Origin: Coriobacteriia bacterium
GTDB lineage: Bacteria; Actinomycetota; Coriobacteriia; WRKU01
Length of the DNA: 11,456 nt
Direction: 5' to 3'
Assembly (NCBI GenBank): GCA_009784095.1
Contig: WRDL01000040.1
Location: 1 to 11,456 of the forward strand
The notes under the pieces: model-generated
Database searches by the model: none
Told to the model about the DNA's origin: nothing
Seen by the model: the letters and a program-made list of their open reading frames with translations, nothing else
Part shown: positions 4,677 to 11,456 of the stretch, piece after piece
Numbering within the stretch: position 1 is the first letter of the stretch
Layout of the letters: every line of letters starts with the position of its first letter
Translations under genes and position numbers: made by a program

Positions 4677-6959
4677 GTGCTTGATCTAGAAGATCTCAAT
4701 CCCGCGCAACGTGAGGCGGTCACCCATACCGAAGGACCTCTTTTAGTGCTCGCCGGCGCGGGAAGCGGCAAAACGCGGGTGCTCACCTATCGCATCGCGC
4801 ACCTCGTTCACGATAAGCACGTGGAACCCTATCAAATACTTGCTATCACTTTTACCAACAAAGCCGCAGGTGAAATGCGTGAACGTTTGGCAAAGCTGAC
4901 CGCCGGGCGCGGAAGTGGCATGTGGGTCGCGACCTTTCACGCGATGTGTGTGCGCATCTTGCGCGAACATGCCGACAAGCTCGGATACACCTCGAGCTTC
5001 ACGATCTATGACGACGATGATAGTAAGAGGCTCGTTAAAGAGATCATGAAAGAGCTCAACATCGTCGAGGATTCGTTTCCGATAAACGGCCTGCGTGCGC
5101 GCATCAGCGACGCGAAGAACGAGCTGGTCAGTGCCGCGGACTTCGAGGAGGCGGCCAAGAACCCCTACCTCAAGAGGATCGCGCAGATCTACACGCGGCT
5201 CCAAGAGCGTCTTTTGCAGAACAACGCGATGGACTTCGATGACCTGCTCTTCAATGTGGTCGAGCTGTTCCGCCAGTATCCCAAGGTGCTCGCACAGTAC
5301 CAGGATCGATTCCACTATATCCATGTCGACGAATACCAAGACACCAACAAGGCGCAATACGAGATCGTGCGTCTTCTCGCGCGCGAGCATCGTAATGTGA
5401 TGGTCGTGGGAGATGACGACCAGTCGATCTACAGCTGGCGCGGCGCCGATATCCGCAACATCTTAGAATTCGAGCAGGACTATCCTGAAGCGCATACCGT
5501 CAAGCTCGAAGAGAACTATCGCAGTACGGGGCATATCCTCGAGGCTGCCAACGCGGTCATCGCGAATAATGAGATGCGCAAAGCGAAGGAACTGTTCACC
5601 AACGCCGACGAGGGCGAGAAGATCGCCGTCTACCTGGCGACCAACGAGCACGATGAGGCGCGTTACGTGGCGGGCCAGATCGAGCATATCGCCCGCACGT
5701 CGCATCGTCCGATGAGTGACTTCGCGGTGTTCTACCGTACCAATGCCCAGAGTCGCGTGATTGAAGATGGTTTCTTGCGCGCGGGCATACCGTATCGGAT
5801 CGTGGGAGGCACGCGCTATTTCGATCGGGCCGAGATCCGCGACGTGATGGCATATCTGAAGGTGATCGTCAATCCGATGGATGATATCTCACTCAAACGT
5901 ATCATCAACTCGCCGCGGCGCGGGATCGGGGCAACGACCATCGCGCGTATCGAGCAGGTCACCTATCAAGAGGATGTGACTTTCGAGACCGCGATCTCGA
6001 AAGTGATCGCCTCGCAGGAGATCCGCCCACAGATCGCGCATGCGCTCACTGATTTCATCGAGATGCTGACGACCATGCGCTCGTTGGAGGGAGATCTCAA
6101 AGATGTGATCGAGATCATTATCGAGCGATCCGGGCTGCTGGCCGCCTTTGAGCGCGAACGCAGTGATGAAGCGCAGTCACGCGCTGAGAACATCCGTGAG
6201 TTCGTCAACGTGGCGGCGGAATTCGCGCTTACCCACGAGGAGAATGACCTGTTCGCGTTCATGGAGTGGCTTGCGTTGCGCACCGATCTGGATGCACTCG
6301 CGGTCAGCGAGGATGCGGTGACGCTGATGACGGTACATACCGCCAAAGGACTCGAATATCCGGTCGTGTTCGTCGCCGGTATGGAGGAGTCGATCTTTCC
6401 CCATGCGATGTCGATGACCGAGAGTCCCGACGCGGTCGAGGAGGAGCGCCGCCTTGCCTATGTCGCCATCACGCGCGCGCGGCAACGGCTGTTCTTGACG
6501 TACGCGGCTATGCGTCGCGCCTACGGCAACGCGAGCTCGAATCCACCGAGCCGTTTCGTCGGCGAGATACCCACGCATCTGATCGAGCTTTCCGGGGTCG
6601 GTTCTGCCGGGTTGACGGGATTCGGTTGGGACAAGCGCGGAGACCGTGGTGGTATTGCCGGGCATGGCACGAGCTACGGTGGCGCGAGGTTTCAAGACGG
6701 CGGCGAAGCGAGTGGGCGCGTGTTCGGGGGAGGCAGCCACTCAAAAGTCGAGGGTCCTCTCTATGGCGCGGCGGTCCGTCCCGCCTCACTCAGCAAGCCG
6801 CTCGTGTTCGAGGTCGGTGACACCATACTGCATAAAACGTTCGGCAAAGGAGTGATCGAAGCGATCGAGTCCGATTCACTGACCGTCGCATTCGAGGGTC
6901 CGGCCGGTGTCAAGACCCTTCTCGCGGGCTACGCTCCGATCGTCAAGGTCGATCAATAA
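4677..6959 (+). CDS. pcrA: ATP-dependent DNA helicase PcrA/UvrD (superfamily 1A)
   Basis: This 760-residue 3'-5' helicase would act in nucleotide excision repair, mismatch repair or transcription-coupled repair, and in clearing proteins from DNA. Motifs in order: Q motif LNPAQREAV (7-15), Walker A AGAGSGKT (26-33), Ia ITFTNKAAGEM (57-67), II VDEYQDTN (217-224), III VVGDDDQSIYSWRGAD (243-258), IV LEENYRST (277-284), V TLMTVHTAKGLEYP (549-562), VI EEERRLAYVAITRAR (588-602). A Gly-rich, probably disordered linker (about 630-695) leads to GDTILHKTFGKG...LAGYAPI (714-760), the Tudor-like RNA polymerase-binding end of PcrA. The protein is complete and of normal length. The start is GTG at 4677, 9 bases after GAGGAG. 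An ATG at 4670 is out of frame and stops after four codons. Confidence 0.95.
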   Translation: MLDLEDLNPAQREAVTHTEGPLLVLAGAGSGKTRVLTYRIAHLVHDKHVEPYQILAITFTNKAAGEMRERLAKLTAGRGSGMWVATFHAMCVRILREHADKLGYTSSFTIYDDDDSKRLVKEIMKELNIVEDSFPINGLRARISDAKNELVSAADFEEAAKNPYLKRIAQIYTRLQERLLQNNAMDFDDLLFNVVELFRQYPKVLAQYQDRFHYIHVDEYQDTNKAQYEIVRLLAREHRNVMVVGDDDQSIYSWRGADIRNILEFEQDYPEAHTVKLEENYRSTGHILEAANAVIANNEMRKAKELFTNADEGEKIAVYLATNEHDEARYVAGQIEHIARTSHRPMSDFAVFYRTNAQSRVIEDGFLRAGIPYRIVGGTRYFDRAEIRDVMAYLKVIVNPMDDISLKRIINSPRRGIGATTIARIEQVTYQEDVTFETAISKVIASQEIRPQIAHALTDFIEMLTTMRSLEGDLKDVIEIIIERSGLLAAFERERSDEAQSRAENIREFVNVAAEFALTHEENDLFAFMEWLALRTDLDALAVSEDAVTLMTVHTAKGLEYPVVFVAGMEESIFPHAMSMTESPDAVEEERRLAYVAITRARQRLFLTYAAMRRAYGNASSNPPSRFVGEIPTHLIELSGVGSAGLTGFGWDKRGDRGGIAGHGTSYGGARFQDGGEASGRVFGGGSHSKVEGPLYGAAVRPASLSKPLVFEVGDTILHKTFGKGVIEAIESDSLTVAFEGPAGVKTLLAGYAPIVKVDQ

Positions 6960-6979
6960 GAGATCTCCTCAAGAAAAAA

Positions 6980-7036
6980 ACCGACCCCACTGTCTCACTC
7001 GTTTTGTGACAAAAGGAACCGACCCCACTGTCTCAC
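6980..7036. repeat. REP-like intergenic repeat, two 19 bp copies flanking a palindrome
   Basis: ACCGACCCCACTGTCTCAC occurs exactly twice, at 6980-6998 and 7018-7036. Between them lies TTTTGT-G-ACAAAA (7002-7014), a perfect 6 bp inverted repeat, then AGGA. Short intergenic units with AAAAGGAACCG-CCCC-type cores are common in several genomes and are often linked to REP-associated (IS200-like) Y1 transposases; I recall the type but cannot check it. An A-run precedes copy 1. Copy 2 reaches into the region where the -35 of the tig promoter would lie. Confidence 0.65.
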
Positions 7037-7048
7037 GCCCTCTCACGT

Positions 7049-7054
7049 TATAAT
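7049..7054 (+). promoter_or_regulatory. -10 box of the tig-clpP-clpX operon promoter
   Basis: A perfect TATAAT lies 40 bases before the GTG start of tig. No clear -35 is seen 16-18 bases upstream, where the second REP-like copy ends (CACTGT, 7026-7031). The 135-base gap 6960-7094 shows no CIRCE-like or CtsR-like operator, so housekeeping transcription is the simplest reading. Confidence 0.55.
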
Positions 7055-7094
7055 GAAACATTACGCATAAATAAGGTCTATGAAAGGATACCTC

Positions 7095-8402
7095 GTGAGT
7101 AATGCTACGTTCGAAACACTTAAGGACGGCAAGATCCTGCTCAACGCAACCGTGCCGGCTGCAGACGTCGATGCCGCGGTCGCACAAGTCTATCGGGATG
7201 CGTCGAAAAAGTACAAGATCCCCGGCTTTCGCCCTGGAAAAGCTCCGCGTAACATGGTCGAGAACCTTGTCGGCGAGGAGTATGGGCGCGCGATGGCGAC
7301 CGACAAGGTCGTAAACGATACGTTCGCGCAGCTGGTGGATGGTGAAGGCTATCGGGTCGTGGGGCAACCTCAGTTCGACGAGGAATCCCTGGTCACCGAG
7401 GGCGAGGACTATACCTACGTCGTGACGTTCGAGACCCGCCCCGAACTGATCCTGACCGATTCCGATGTTGCGATCAAGATGCCTCCGCGTGAAGCGACCG
7501 AAAACGAGATCAACGCTCAGATCGACACGATCCGCCAGCGTTTCGCGCAGCTCAAAAAGGCGCGCAGTCGCAAGATCCGCGAGGACGATATCGTACTGCT
7601 TTCGTTCAAGTCGAAGGTCGATGGCGAGGAGTATGAAGGCAGCACGGTCGAGCAATACCCCTATCATCTCGGACAGAATATGATGCCGCCCGAGTTCGAA
7701 GAGGCGATCGTCGGTGCCAAGCCGGGCCAGACCGTCGAGGCGGAGTTCACCATCGAGGGCGCCGAGGAGAACACTGAGTTTGCCGGCAAGCCCATACAGT
7801 TCGAGATCGAACTGCATGAGATCCAGGAGCCGGAGCTTCCCGAAGTCAACGATGACCTCGCGATCATGTCAGGCTTCGAGTCAGAGGAAGAGATGAGAGG
7901 CGAGATCCGCAGCAACATCGAGGGAAGCAAGCAGAACTCATATGACAACGTATTGCGCGGACGCTTGGTCAGTGCGCTGGCCGAAAAACTCGACGGCGAG
8001 ATCCCGCAACCGCTCATCGACTCGCGCGCTGAGTTTCTCAAACACGATTTCTCCGAGATGCTGAACCAGAACAGCATGTCGATCGAGCAATACATCGCGA
8101 TGTCGGGCGCAAGTCTCGAAGATTTTGAGAACGATGTCGCGACGCAGGCCAAGATGGGAGTTTCAGAAGAGCTCGCCTTGGAGGCACTCGCGCGTGAGAA
8201 GGGCCTCGAGGTGGGAGATGAGGATATCACGATCGAGCTCGAGAAGATCGCCGAGCAAGCACAGATGCCGGTCGATCAGGTACGCAAGAAATGGACCGAA
8301 GCCGCTTTGATGACCACCCTGCATGACGAGATCGCTCGTCGCAAGGCGGCCGAGTGGCTCGTAGAGAACAGTGAAGTCGAGATCGACGAGGAGGCAATGT
8401 AG
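7095..8402 (+). CDS. tig: Trigger factor (ribosome-associated chaperone and prolyl isomerase)
   Basis: Trigger factor binds near the ribosomal exit tunnel and guards nascent chains. With the GTG start the protein has 435 residues, a usual length. The N-terminal ribosome-binding domain includes YKIPGFRPGKAPRNMV (40-55), matching the GFRxGKxP signature. A FKBP-type isomerase domain follows (about 163-245: DDIVLLSFKSKVDGEEYEG, YPYHLGQNMMPPEFEEAIVGAKPG), and the helical chaperone domain fills 250-435 (PELPEVNDDLAIMSGFESEEEMRGEI onward), ending in an acidic tail. An in-frame ATG at 7080 would add five residues. GTG 7095 was preferred because AAAGGA (7083-7088) stands 6 bases before it, while the ATG has only a weak AAGG three bases away. 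clpP follows two bases after the stop. Confidence 0.93.
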   Translation: MSNATFETLKDGKILLNATVPAADVDAAVAQVYRDASKKYKIPGFRPGKAPRNMVENLVGEEYGRAMATDKVVNDTFAQLVDGEGYRVVGQPQFDEESLVTEGEDYTYVVTFETRPELILTDSDVAIKMPPREATENEINAQIDTIRQRFAQLKKARSRKIREDDIVLLSFKSKVDGEEYEGSTVEQYPYHLGQNMMPPEFEEAIVGAKPGQTVEAEFTIEGAEENTEFAGKPIQFEIELHEIQEPELPEVNDDLAIMSGFESEEEMRGEIRSNIEGSKQNSYDNVLRGRLVSALAEKLDGEIPQPLIDSRAEFLKHDFSEMLNQNSMSIEQYIAMSGASLEDFENDVATQAKMGVSEELALEALAREKGLEVGDEDITIELEKIAEQAQMPVDQVRKKWTEAALMTTLHDEIARRKAAEWLVENSEVEIDEEAM

Positions 8403-8404
8403 CT

Positions 8405-9037
8405 ATGAGTGAGCGCAAATATGACATTACCGACCAACTCGTCCCGATGGTCATAGAGCAGACCAATCGCGGCGAGCGCAGTTTCGATATCTATAGTCGC
8501 CTGCTCAACGAGCGGGTCGTTTTCCTAAGCGGCGAGATCAACGAGATCACCGCGAACCTGACCATAGCGCAACTGCTACACCTGGAGAGCATGGATCCGG
8601 ACAAGGATATCGCGCTCTACATCAACAGTCCCGGCGGCTCGGTCGTCGATGGCCTTGCCATCTATGACACCATGCAGTTCGTCAAACCCGATATCGCGAC
8701 CTATTGCATGGGCCAATGCGCGAGCATGGGTGCCGTTCTTCTTGCCGCGGGTACCAAAGGTAAGCGTTTTGCGTTGCCTCACAGTCGCGTCCTGATCCAT
8801 CAACCGATCGGCGGGACCCAAGGGCAAGCCTCAGATATCGAGATCCAGGCCAAAGAGATGCTACGTATCCGCGAGGAGCTCAACCGAATTCTCGCGCACC
8901 ATACCGGCAAGACGATCAAACAAGTACATAACGACACCGATCGCGACAACATCATGACCGCCGAGGACGCGAAAGCGTATGGGCTGGTCGATGATGTCCT
9001 CACCCAGAGGATCGCCGAGACGAAAGAGAAGGCCTGA
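8405..9037 (+). CDS. clpP: ATP-dependent Clp protease proteolytic subunit
   Basis: ClpP forms the 14-mer barrel that degrades proteins fed by ClpX. The 210-residue product has the catalytic triad: Ser107 in CMGQCASMGA, His132 in LIHQP, and Asp181 in TDRDN. Other family marks are NERVVFLSGEI (36-45), LYINSPGGSV (71-80) with the oxyanion-hole glycines, and the handle helix after IGGTQGQASDIEIQAKEM. A short propeptide before about residue 15 may be removed. Residue 105, two before the catalytic serine, is Cys where Ala is the common residue. GAGGAGG (8388-8394), inside the end of tig, lies 10 bases before the ATG. The stop shares one base with the clpX start. Confidence 0.96.
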   Translation: MSERKYDITDQLVPMVIEQTNRGERSFDIYSRLLNERVVFLSGEINEITANLTIAQLLHLESMDPDKDIALYINSPGGSVVDGLAIYDTMQFVKPDIATYCMGQCASMGAVLLAAGTKGKRFALPHSRVLIHQPIGGTQGQASDIEIQAKEMLRIREELNRILAHHTGKTIKQVHNDTDRDNIMTAEDAKAYGLVDDVLTQRIAETKEKA

Positions 9038-10431
9038 TGTCGTCACCAACTTCTCACGGTCACGATGACGGAGCTCCTCCGTCGCTGCTGATCTGCTCAT
9101 TTTGCGGAGGAGTCGCGACCGGGCAGGTGTTCTGCGGGCTCAATGACGCGTGCATGTGCGAACAATGCGCGTCCTCTCTGATGGAAGTGCTCTCCTCGAT
9201 GTCATCGGCGGTGCAGCTGATGGGGCTTGAGGATGACGGAGCGCTCAGCGATACCAAGGTAGTGGCGGCACAAGTACTACCGGATAAACTTCCCACTCCA
9301 AAAGAGATCCATGAGCAGCTCAACCACTATGTCGTGGGTCAAGAGGACGCGAAGAAGTATCTCTCGGTCGCCGTCCACAATCACTATAAACGTATCTTGC
9401 GTGGCAAGACCGAAGGTGATGAGGTCGAGCTCGCGAAGAGTAACATCTTGTTGTTGGGTCCGACCGGAACCGGCAAGACCCTTCTGGCACAAACGCTCGC
9501 GCGGATACTGAACGTCCCGTTCGCGATCGCGGATGCGACCTCGCTTACCGAGGCGGGCTATGTCGGCGAGGATGTCGAGAACATCCTGCTCAAACTGCTG
9601 GCCGCGGCAGACTTCGATGTCGCGCGTGCTCAAGTCGGCATCATCTACGTCGACGAGATCGACAAGATCGCGCGCAAGGCCGAGAACCTCTCGATCACCC
9701 GTGATGTCTCGGGCGAGGGCGTGCAACAGGCGCTTCTCAAGATCGTCGAAGGCTCGATGGCGAGTGTGCCCCCCAAAGGCGGGCGCAAACATCCCCACGA
9801 GGAACTTATCAACATCGACACCACCAACATCCTGTTCATTTTGGGTGGTGCGTTCGTCGGTCTCGACCAGATCATCGCCAACCGCATCGGGAAGAAAGGG
9901 GTCGGCTTCTCCGCCGATCTGACCGGACACGAGAAGCGCGAGAGCGCGGAGTATTTCGCCGAGGTATTGCCTGAAGACCTCCACTCGTTCGGATTGATCC
10001 CCGAATTCATCGGCCGGGTACCGGTCGTGACCTCGACTATCGATCTGACGACCGAGGATCTGATCCGCATTCTCACCGAGCCGAAGAATGCGCTGGTCAG
10101 ACAGTACCAGACGCTCTTCGGACTCGAGGATGTCGCGCTCTCCTTCGACGATGACGCGCTGTCCGCGATCGCCGACCTCGCGCAGGAGCGTGGTACCGGC
10201 GCACGCAGTCTGCGCGCGATCTGCGAGACGATCCTGCTCGATCTCATGTATGAGCTTCCCAGCGCCCATGATATCGTCGAGGTACGCATCACGAAAGACG
10301 CGGTGACCGGCGCGGGCGAGCCGCGGATCATCCGCTCCAAAGAAGCACGTTGTTCTGCTGACGAGCCGACCATCTCGGTAAAGGACACGTCAGCGGATTC
10401 GAAAAAGACCAAGAAAGCGAAGGCATCGTAG
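9037..10431 (+). CDS. clpX: ClpX, ATP-dependent unfoldase of the ClpXP protease
   Basis: ClpX recognises tagged proteins, unfolds them and threads them into ClpP. The 464-residue protein starts with a zinc-binding domain using Cys20, Cys23, Cys41 and Cys44. Then come KEIHEQLNHYVVGQ (89-102), Walker A GPTGTGKT (141-148), pore loop 1 GYVG (174-177), Walker B IIYVDEID (202-209), the RKH loop (250-252), the ClpP-binding loop as VGF (289-291), FGLIPEFIGR (318-327) with the arginine finger, and sensor 2 GTGARSLR (386-393). The length is above the usual ~420, owing to a tail that ends in SKKTKKAKAS. The zinc domain is odd: 17 residues between the CxxC pairs, two extra cysteines (33, 39), and no usual IAGP stretch. 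GAGAAGG is 4 bases before the ATG, which overlaps the clpP stop. Confidence 0.96.
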   Translation: MSSPTSHGHDDGAPPSLLICSFCGGVATGQVFCGLNDACMCEQCASSLMEVLSSMSSAVQLMGLEDDGALSDTKVVAAQVLPDKLPTPKEIHEQLNHYVVGQEDAKKYLSVAVHNHYKRILRGKTEGDEVELAKSNILLLGPTGTGKTLLAQTLARILNVPFAIADATSLTEAGYVGEDVENILLKLLAAADFDVARAQVGIIYVDEIDKIARKAENLSITRDVSGEGVQQALLKIVEGSMASVPPKGGRKHPHEELINIDTTNILFILGGAFVGLDQIIANRIGKKGVGFSADLTGHEKRESAEYFAEVLPEDLHSFGLIPEFIGRVPVVTSTIDLTTEDLIRILTEPKNALVRQYQTLFGLEDVALSFDDDALSAIADLAQERGTGARSLRAICETILLDLMYELPSAHDIVEVRITKDAVTGAGEPRIIRSKEARCSADEPTISVKDTSADSKKTKKAKAS

Positions 10432-10442
10432 AAGCGGAAGGC

Positions 10443-11456
10443 ATGACCGACATGAGTGAGATGAGCGCACAATATGACCCGCACCTGATCGAAAGCGGAC
10501 TCTTCGATGACTGGATGGAGCACAAGTACTTCGCCCAGTCGGTCGCCGATGGGCGTGCAACCGGCAAAGATCCCTACGTCGTGGTGATCCCGCCTCCCAA
10601 CGTGACCGGTTCGCTCCATATGGGCCACGCGCTTAACAACACGATCCAAGACGCGCTGATCCGCTACAATCGCATGACCGGTCGTCCGACGCGCTGGATA
10701 CTGGGCACCGACCACGCCGGTATCGCGACACAGAACAAGGTCGAGCAAAAGCTCGCTAAAGAGGGTCTGACGCGCGATGATGTCGGACGCGAAGCATTCA
10801 TCGAGAAATGTTGGGAGTGGCGCGACGAGCATGGTTCGACCATCGTCGGACAACTCAAACGCATGGGTTGCTGCTGCGACTATGACGACGAGTGGTTCAC
10901 GATGGGCGAGTCATATCAACGTGCGGTGCGCCGCACGTTCGTCGATTGGTTCGACAAGGGACTGATCTATCGTGGCAACCGCATCATCAACTGGTGCCCG
11001 CGTTGCACGACCGCGCTCTCCGACATCGAGGTCGAGCACGAGGACCAGGTCGGCACCCTGTATTATGTGCGCTATGAGTTGGCCGAGCCGATCGAGTTGC
11101 CTGATGGCCAGACCATGACCCATGCGGTGGTGGCGACCACACGTCCCGAGACGATGCTGGGAGACGTGGCGATCGCGGTCCATCCCGACGATGAGCGCTA
11201 TCGCGATCTGGTCGGAACGACCGCAACACTGCCACTGGTCGGACGTGCGCTTCCGATCATCGCCGATGAGTACGTCGATCCTGAGTTCGGGACCGGCATG
11301 GTCAAGATAACCCCCGCTCACGACCCCAACGATTTCGATATCGGTCTGCGCCACGACCTCGAGCAGATCAACGTGCTGACCGAGACCGCCACGATCGTCT
11401 CCGACGATCCGCTCTACACCGATTACGCGGGCATGGACCGCCTAGAGGCACGCGAA
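10443..11456 (+). CDS. valS: Valyl-tRNA synthetase, N-terminal part (runs off right edge)
   Basis: This is an open frame of 338 codons with no stop before the right edge. It encodes the start of a class Ia synthetase that charges tRNA-Val and edits threonyl errors. Visible are YVVVIPPPNVTGSLHMGHALN with the HIGH-type motif HMGH (59-62), GRPTRWILGTDHAGIATQ, the NWCPRC element typical of ValS, and TTRPETMLGD (232-241), which begins the CP1 editing domain. FGTGMVKITPAHDPNDF follows in that domain. The KMSKS loop lies beyond the window. ATG 10443 is used; GGAAGG (10436-10441) is very close to it, and the in-frame ATG at 10452 has better spacing (10 bases). The gene starts 11 bases after clpX without a leader, so it is probably read with tig-clpP-clpX. 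Confidence 0.95.
   Translation, partial: MTDMSEMSAQYDPHLIESGLFDDWMEHKYFAQSVADGRATGKDPYVVVIPPPNVTGSLHMGHALNNTIQDALIRYNRMTGRPTRWILGTDHAGIATQNKVEQKLAKEGLTRDDVGREAFIEKCWEWRDEHGSTIVGQLKRMGCCCDYDDEWFTMGESYQRAVRRTFVDWFDKGLIYRGNRIINWCPRCTTALSDIEVEHEDQVGTLYYVRYELAEPIELPDGQTMTHAVVATTRPETMLGDVAIAVHPDDERYRDLVGTTATLPLVGRALPIIADEYVDPEFGTGMVKITPAHDPNDFDIGLRHDLEQINVLTETATIVSDDPLYTDYAGMDRLEARE

Noticed and set aside
3836..4687. Identical 11 bases (GTGCTTGATCT) at the starts of the ABC ATPase and pcrA genes
   Set aside because: Both encode MLDL by chance with the same codons; the sequences diverge at once, the genes are unrelated, and no repeat extends upstream.
6958..6980. Rho-independent terminator after pcrA at GAGATCTC followed by an A-run
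   Set aside because: The palindrome has no loop and the run after it is A on the plus strand, not T.
8221..8820. High density of GATC (about ten in 600 bases) as a possible replication or methylation signal
   Set aside because: Most sites come from common GAG-ATC, TCG-ATC and GTC-GATC codon pairs in a genome that favours ATC for Ile. They are spread evenly through coding sequence. Used here only as a composition marker.
9277..10853. Long minus-strand frames opposite clpX and valS
   Set aside because: They arise from the codon bias of the plus-strand genes (G/C in third positions) and show no protein family pattern.

Overview
The window reads as two unequal pieces. Positions 1 to about 780 are very GC-rich (roughly 70% or more by eye), contain only two GATC sites, and carry a divergent pair typical of high-GC actinobacteria: the start of an MFS transporter on the minus strand and a coproporphyrin/protoheme ferrochelatase on the plus strand. 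At about 770-800 the ferrochelatase frame changes, without a stop, into the C-terminal end of an ABC transporter ATPase (glycine betaine/OpuCA-like). From there on GC falls to the high 50s, GATC becomes frequent, and codon use changes. The simplest reading is a chimeric join, either an assembly artefact at a shared FVTHSI-coding stretch or a recombination, so the first ~780 bases may not belong to the same genome as the rest.

The main piece (about 780-11456) looks like one bacterial chromosome region. The gene order tig-clpP-clpX-valS, the frequent GTG starts and the moderate-to-high GC suggest Actinomycetota, perhaps Coriobacteriia; this is inference with low confidence. Layout: end of an ABC ATPase (to 926); a pair of ~30 bp GC-rich direct repeats (927-987); a MazEF toxin-antitoxin pair (1143-1717) of lower GC (about half) with a perfect palindrome over its promoter; a three-gene ABC importer of the TrpXYZ-like family (lipoprotein binding protein, permease, ATPase; 1882-4609); a PcrA/UvrD helicase (4677-6959); a short REP-like repeat region and the promoter of tig (6980-7054); then a tightly packed protein quality-control operon: trigger factor, ClpP protease, ClpX unfoldase (7095-10431), followed 11 bases later by valyl-tRNA synthetase, which runs off the right edge.

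The genes work in separate blocks. Trigger factor folds nascent chains at the ribosome, while ClpX and ClpP unfold and degrade proteins; valS appears to be co-transcribed. The importer would capture a small molecule (aromatic amino acids are the best-known ligands of this family) through a lipoprotein and pump it in with ATP. MazEF is a self-regulating toxin module, probably acquired horizontally. There is no CRISPR array, rRNA or tRNA visible, and no gene-free stretch longer than about 220 bases. I found no clearly new biological system. The points most worth a second look are the chimeric ORF, the two repeat families, the mazEF operator, a possible gene relic upstream of mazE, and altered residues in ClpX, ClpP and ValS.
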